8,227 bases of DNA, taken from positions 1-8,227 of the forward strand of contig UQMC01000089.1 in assembly GCA_900542115.1 (NCBI GenBank). The letters are read 5' to 3'. Under the pieces are notes generated by a model. The model saw only the letters and a list, made by a program, of their open reading frames with translations. It was not told the DNA's origin and searched no databases. The DNA is from an uncultured Oscillibacter sp. (GTDB taxonomy: Bacteria; Bacillota; Clostridia; Oscillospirales; Oscillospiraceae). Both the position numbers and the translations under genes were made by a program. This document shows, in pieces, positions 6,701 to 8,227 of this stretch (the stretch's first letter is position 1; the number at the start of each line of letters is the position of its first letter).

Positions 6701-6778
6701 TCTTTCACCCGCTATGTCTATTTCGACGGAAGCGCCCTTCAAATCTACACGCCAGAGCAGACCGACACCGCCTCCTGA
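3752..6778 (+). CDS. M56-family (BlaR1/MecR1-like) membrane metalloprotease with a large non-PBP ectodomain
   Basis: Integral-membrane zinc protease and signal transducer paired with the upstream repressor; 1008 residues against about 600 for BlaR1. Probable membrane segments are at 3-22, 33-50, 129-151 and 317-336, with another hydrophobic stretch at about 225-247. The zinc site is HETTH (212-216), with the family's downstream ELACDE (253-258). Arg-Arg (314-315) just before the last helix recalls the BlaR1 self-cleavage Arg-Arg. From about 337 the protein should be outside the cell. This part has two tandem related domains (about 356-545 and 562-740) and a tail (about 766-1008) with a DLDGDGSNE calcium-loop-like motif (913-921). 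I see no penicillin-binding domain with SxxK/SxN/KTG motifs, so the ligand is probably not a beta-lactam. The ATG at 3752 overlaps the repressor stop by four bases and follows a GGTGG ribosome site. The long in-frame upstream extension to 3413 is the out-of-frame shadow of the repressor gene. Confidence 0.9.
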   Translation: MKEILLTSSVLILALLLLRLLFRKAISRRVQYALWGLVALRLLVPVSLPAMEHNVLTAAEPVTERITAPALYTTPYRETIVYAPQGALQTPGPYQPFRIDSASADNIVTYTDGKNVVHAVEYKKQLPLGPLLLGVWYAGMAVMAAWFLLANLRFARRLRRNRTPYPVENCRYPVYLAEGLPSPCLFGLLRPAVYLTPAAVEAPETLRHVLAHETTHARHLDPLWSLLRCVCLVVYWFDPLVWIAAIVSRRDCELACDEGTLRRLGEAERLPYGQTLLRLIPVARRPGNPMLSATTMTAGKHALKERITRIAENRRTVGAALLAAVTAAALLCAATFTGAKTPDALAGRDPAAEPVLTPAELNTYTEVFNSKDMWTDASGDTCVFSPAAFLLSAYDRPEDVDLFQLFYNGANGYSPAQETPQAERQAVADAYFDGEDWQVDLTRTTTKQADDILEKWMGLTLAQTNKVSLEDLQYLPDYDAYYHYHGDTNIPHSVRFYAGERIEETDVLYYQLPSYVLDPASNSTADAWACVTVEPQSDGGFHIRSNKPCDRPDALLEPQPISGDELAFFNEEFFNVASTDSSADEITKLHNQFLSCLYARPEEIDLFSLLYNGAGRNDKMTEGERQQVALLDANGQEICPTLKMSTASIDAFLLETTGLTLAQTNRVGLDDFKYLPQYDAYYLSRGDTNYRSVTFTGGVREGIYVRLYWKDFYYGGRTDECVTLLDRGNGNYWFVSHLLVDGEPADTLAYPKGEPELTVPLGDIAPYEPQRVATRRVDYTDSTGDRGRAISVDTIDIDSDSFTVCPYLSKDGHVHAVLLRDSETQGASPAMWEGDEFFVFPYDSSIKNDLDAVRLSYYYDLLGYSGFSMTYFDYLNGDSEQEVVSVTDYYYLDPDGTPYLLARAMGDDPQIVDLDGDGSNELCAASPYSAQLFFRREGRLYAADVRALMQSAWPEIGPWDAAAWDFNHRRLTVSGAVNEAGAASFTRYVYFDGSALQIYTPEQTDTAS
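4817..5971 (+). repeat. Tandem duplicated ectodomain repeat within the M56 gene
   Basis: Two homologous protein segments encoded at about 4817-5386 and 5435-5971. Copy A has RPEDVDLFQLFYNGA (396-410) and copy B RPEEIDLFSLLYNGA (600-614). Copy A residues 458-489 (GLTLAQTNKV...DYDAYYHYHGDTN) and copy B 658-689 (GLTLAQTNRV...QYDAYYLSRGDTN) share 23 of 32 positions by eye. At DNA level one stretch of 20 bases is identical (5123-5142 and 5723-5742), exactly 600 bp apart. Elsewhere the copies have diverged with several small indels, so the duplication looks old. Confidence 0.88.
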
Positions 6779-6820
6779 CGCATTTGTTCATCCCCAGTGC
6801 ATAAGTTTTCGGCAGGGCTG

Positions 6821-6829
6821 TGCTATGCT
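6821..6829 (+). promoter_or_regulatory. Possible weak extended -10 promoter for the deacetylase gene
   Basis: TGCTATGCT reads as an extended -10 (TGn followed by TATGCT). No convincing -35 hexamer lies 16-18 bases upstream. If used, transcription would begin near 6836-6841, at the base of the GC hairpin, giving a leader that starts with that stem. Otherwise the deacetylase depends on read-through from the M56 operon. Low-confidence call from sequence alone. Confidence 0.3.
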
Positions 6830-6840
6830 GATCAAAATAT

Positions 6841-6868
6841 CCGCCGCCCGCCTGAGTGCGGGCGGCGG
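6841..6868 (+). repeat. 11-bp GC hairpin just upstream of the deacetylase ribosome site
   Basis: CCGCCGCCCGC (6841-6851), loop CTGAGT, GCGGGCGGCGG (6858-6868): a perfect all-GC stem. It is not followed by a T run on the plus strand (next bases CCCCGAAAGG), so it is not a standard intrinsic terminator in that direction; read on the minus strand it is followed by ATATTTTGAT, but no minus-strand gene ends here. It lies in the 111-bp gap between the M56 gene and the deacetylase, 6-7 bases upstream of the ribosome binding site. It could weaken read-through, stabilise a processed mRNA 5' end, or mask or position the ribosome site. Confidence 0.75.
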
Positions 6869-6874
6869 CCCCGA

Positions 6875-6892
6875 AAGGAAGGATTCTCTACG
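6875..6892 (+). promoter_or_regulatory. Ribosome binding site and apparent ACG start codon
   Basis: AAGGAAGGA (6875-6883) is followed after six bases by ACG (6890-6892), then AAACAGCTTCTCCGCCGC. This reads as (M)KQLLRRFG, a typical start of a signal-anchor protein. The in-frame alternatives are a GTG at 6797 with no Shine-Dalgarno sequence, whose coding would run through the hairpin, and an ATG at 6929 with no Shine-Dalgarno sequence, inside the hydrophobic segment. The ribosome site therefore points to ACG, a very rare start codon, or to an ATG changed by mutation or assembly error. Confidence 0.6.
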
Positions 6893-7693
6893 AAACAGCT
6901 TCTCCGCCGCTTTGGCGTTCCCCTTTCCATGCTGATTTTCTGTGCGCTGCTCTGCGTTTATATTTACCGCCTGCCTAAGGCTGTCCGTGAGCCGCTGCCG
7001 GTGCTGATGTATCACCATCTGGTAGAGGACGGGCAGGACTGCAATGACATGACGGTGACCCCCTCCAAGCTCCGCTCCGATTTAGAGACCATTTTAGCCC
7101 TTGGCTACACGCCGGTGCTGCCCCGGGAACTGGCAGCGGGCGGCCCGCTGCCGGAAAAGCCCATTCTCATCACCTTTGACGATGGCTACCGCAGCAACTA
7201 TAAGCTCCTCTACCCCATTTTGCAGGAATACAACGTCAAGGCCTGCATTTCCATCATCGTCCTCATGCCGGATCTCCCGGCGGACAATTTCTGCTTCTGG
7301 TCGGAGCTTCAGGAGATGACGGACTCCGGGCTGGTGGAGATTGGCTCCCACAGCTATCGGCTCCACAATTTAGGCGAGGATTCGGGCAATTATGACGCCA
7401 AGGGCGCCAACGGCGTGGAGCGCCGCGCAGGCGAGTCCGACGCGGATTTCAAGGCCCGGGTGCTGGATGACATTCAGCTCAGCCATGACCGCATTGTGGA
7501 AAAGCTGGGCGGCGTCACCTGCTTTGCCTATCCCTTCGGCTGCTCCGACCCGGACGCAAAGGCGCTGGTGGACGCGCTGTTTCCGGTATCGCTGATGACA
7601 ACGCCCCGATGCGCCGACCTTGCGGACGGTCTTCATGACCTGCCCCGGTACACCGTCACCATGAAAACGGACCTTACAAAGCTCCTGAAATAA
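6890..7693 (+). CDS. Membrane-anchored polysaccharide deacetylase (NodB domain, carbohydrate esterase 4-like)
   Basis: Predicted metal-dependent deacetylase acting outside the membrane on N- or O-acetyl groups of a surface polysaccharide or peptidoglycan; the substrate cannot be told from sequence. It has 267 residues from the ACG start. KQLLRRFG is a positive N-terminus, a hydrophobic anchor follows at about 10-27 with no clear cleavage site, and PVLMYHHLV (37-45) is the family's entry strand. Motif 1 is TFDDG (95-99, catalytic base and metal Asp), motif 2 HSYRLH (154-159, metal histidines), and motif 3 FAYPFG (212-217). The protein resembles compact YadE/PgaB-like deacetylases lacking extra binding domains. 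It lies 111 bp after the M56 gene on the same strand and is closed by a strong terminator, so it may be the output gene of the repressor/M56 pair. The start is uncertain: GTG 6797 or ATG 6929 are alternatives. Confidence 0.87.
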   Translation, partial: TKQLLRRFGVPLSMLIFCALLCVYIYRLPKAVREPLPVLMYHHLVEDGQDCNDMTVTPSKLRSDLETILALGYTPVLPRELAAGGPLPEKPILITFDDGYRSNYKLLYPILQEYNVKACISIIVLMPDLPADNFCFWSELQEMTDSGLVEIGSHSYRLHNLGEDSGNYDAKGANGVERRAGESDADFKARVLDDIQLSHDRIVEKLGGVTCFAYPFGCSDPDAKALVDALFPVSLMTTPRCADLADGLHDLPRYTVTMKTDLTKLLK

Positions 7694-7733
7694 AAAGCAT
7701 CGGCTGAAGTGCTCACTTCAGCCGGTGCTTTTT
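7692..7733. terminator. Bidirectional intrinsic terminator between convergent genes
   Basis: The stem CGGCTGAAGT (7701-7710) and ACTTCAGCCG (7715-7724), with loop GCTC, is extended by a T-G wobble and GCA/TGC pairs and flanked by AAAAA (7692-7696) and TTTTT (7729-7733). Both strands thus have a GC stem followed by a U run. The element starts inside the deacetylase stop codon and lies 30 bp from the end of the minus-strand dehydrogenase, so it can end both transcripts. Confidence 0.93.
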
Positions 7734-7763
7734 CTATCGCAGTGTTGAAAGCCCCACGGTGCT

Positions 7764-8227
7764 TCAGCCCTCCTCGGCAATTTTGCGGCCCATGAGCACA
7801 CCCATGACGGAGGCCATCATCAGTCCCCGGGTCCAGCCGGAGCTGTCACCCAGACAGTGAAGGCCCTGCAGACTGGTATTGAAATCCGTGTCCATCTTCA
7901 CCCGGTTGGAATAGAACTTCAGCTCCGGGGAATACAGCAGCGTTTCGTAGGCCGCAAAGCCCGGCACCACATAGTCCATGGCCTGAATGAAGTTGATGAT
8001 GTTGATCATGGCCCGGTAGGGCATGGCGGCGGTGATGTCGCCGGCCACGGCGTCCGGCAGGGTGGGCCGGATATTTGACTGGGCCAGCTCCTTCTGCCAT
8101 GTCCGCTTCCCGTCCAGAATATCGCCGAAGCGCTGGACCAGAATTTGTCCGTTTGCCAGCATATTCGTCAGCTCGCCCACCTTCTGCGCGTAGGCAATGG
8201 GCTGGTTAAAGGGCACGGAGAAGTTGT
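7764..8227 (-). CDS. NAD(P)/FAD-dependent oxidoreductase (COG2509-like), C-terminal part only
   Basis: The last 154 residues or so of an uncharacterised FAD-dependent dehydrogenase. The frame is still open at the right edge (NFSVPFNQPIAYAQ), so the GTG at 8216 is an internal valine, not a start, and the N-terminal FAD-binding fold is outside the window. Family marks: GQILVQRFGDILDGKRT, PTLPDAVAGDITAAMPYR, YVVPGFAAYETLLYSPELKFYS, and the closing LHCLGDSSGWTRGLMMAS, the C-terminal Gly-Asp flavin-contact segment followed by TRGL and a small-residue helix. The protein ends GRKIAEEG. The substrate is not known for most of this family. The gene is convergent with the deacetylase and shares its terminator, so no functional link is implied. 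Confidence 0.85.
   Translation of the reverse strand, partial: NFSVPFNQPIAYAQKVGELTNMLANGQILVQRFGDILDGKRTWQKELAQSNIRPTLPDAVAGDITAAMPYRAMINIINFIQAMDYVVPGFAAYETLLYSPELKFYSNRVKMDTDFNTSLQGLHCLGDSSGWTRGLMMASVMGVLMGRKIAEEG

Noticed and set aside
5756..6742. 328-residue minus-strand open frame opposite the M56 ectodomain
   Set aside because: It shows repetitive Val/Ile/Gly/Arg content mirroring Asp/Tyr-rich coding on the plus strand, and no start signals.
6841..6868. Intrinsic terminator for the M56 operon
   Set aside because: The stem is strong but has no T run on the plus strand, so it was listed as a hairpin of unknown role instead.
6797..6889. GTG start giving the deacetylase 31 extra residues
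   Set aside because: There is no ribosome site before the GTG, the extra segment is translated through the GC hairpin (RRPPECGRRPRKEG), and a strong ribosome site lies downstream at 6875-6883.

Overview
The window looks like a chromosomal fragment from a GC-rich, low-oxygen Firmicute, most likely a gut Clostridia of the Oscillospiraceae type. This is an inference from strong AGGAGG-type ribosome binding sites, a BlaI/M56 regulatory pair, a PcrA helicase with an acidic insertion after motif I, and GC-rich codon use that opens long antisense shadow frames. No database search was possible. The first 49 bases are not biological: they match the Illumina TruSeq index/read-2 adapter, so position 50 is a real contig end.

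Layout. (1) Minus strand, 50-3233: promoter, pcrA (UvrD-type helicase), then a 5'-methylthioadenosine/S-adenosylhomocysteine nucleosidase gene cut off by the adapter. The two genes are probably one transcription unit. (2) 3170-3386: a divergent intergenic region with a good sigma-70 promoter facing pcrA and, in the other direction, an extended -10 promoter overlapped by a long inverted repeat, the probable operator of the BlaI-type repressor. (3) Plus strand, 3387-6778: a BlaI/MecI-like repressor and, overlapping it by 4 bases, a 1008-residue M56 (BlaR1/MecR1-like) membrane metalloprotease. (4) Plus strand, 6890-7693: a membrane-anchored polysaccharide deacetylase, preceded by an 11-bp GC hairpin and apparently started at an ACG codon. 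(5) A bidirectional terminator at 7692-7733, then on the minus strand the C-terminal part of a COG2509-like FAD-dependent dehydrogenase that runs off the right edge.

The most interesting part is the repressor/M56/deacetylase block. In classical BlaR1 the extracellular sensor is a penicillin-binding domain. Here it is replaced by a roughly 670-residue exported region with two tandem copies of a domain of about 200 residues, followed by a tail with a calcium-loop-like motif. The likely circuit is: an envelope signal binds the ectodomain, the cytosolic HETTH protease is activated, the BlaI-like repressor is inactivated, and the operon is derepressed, possibly including the deacetylase that would modify surface polysaccharide or peptidoglycan. 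The ligand is unknown and the circuit is inferred from family knowledge and gene order.
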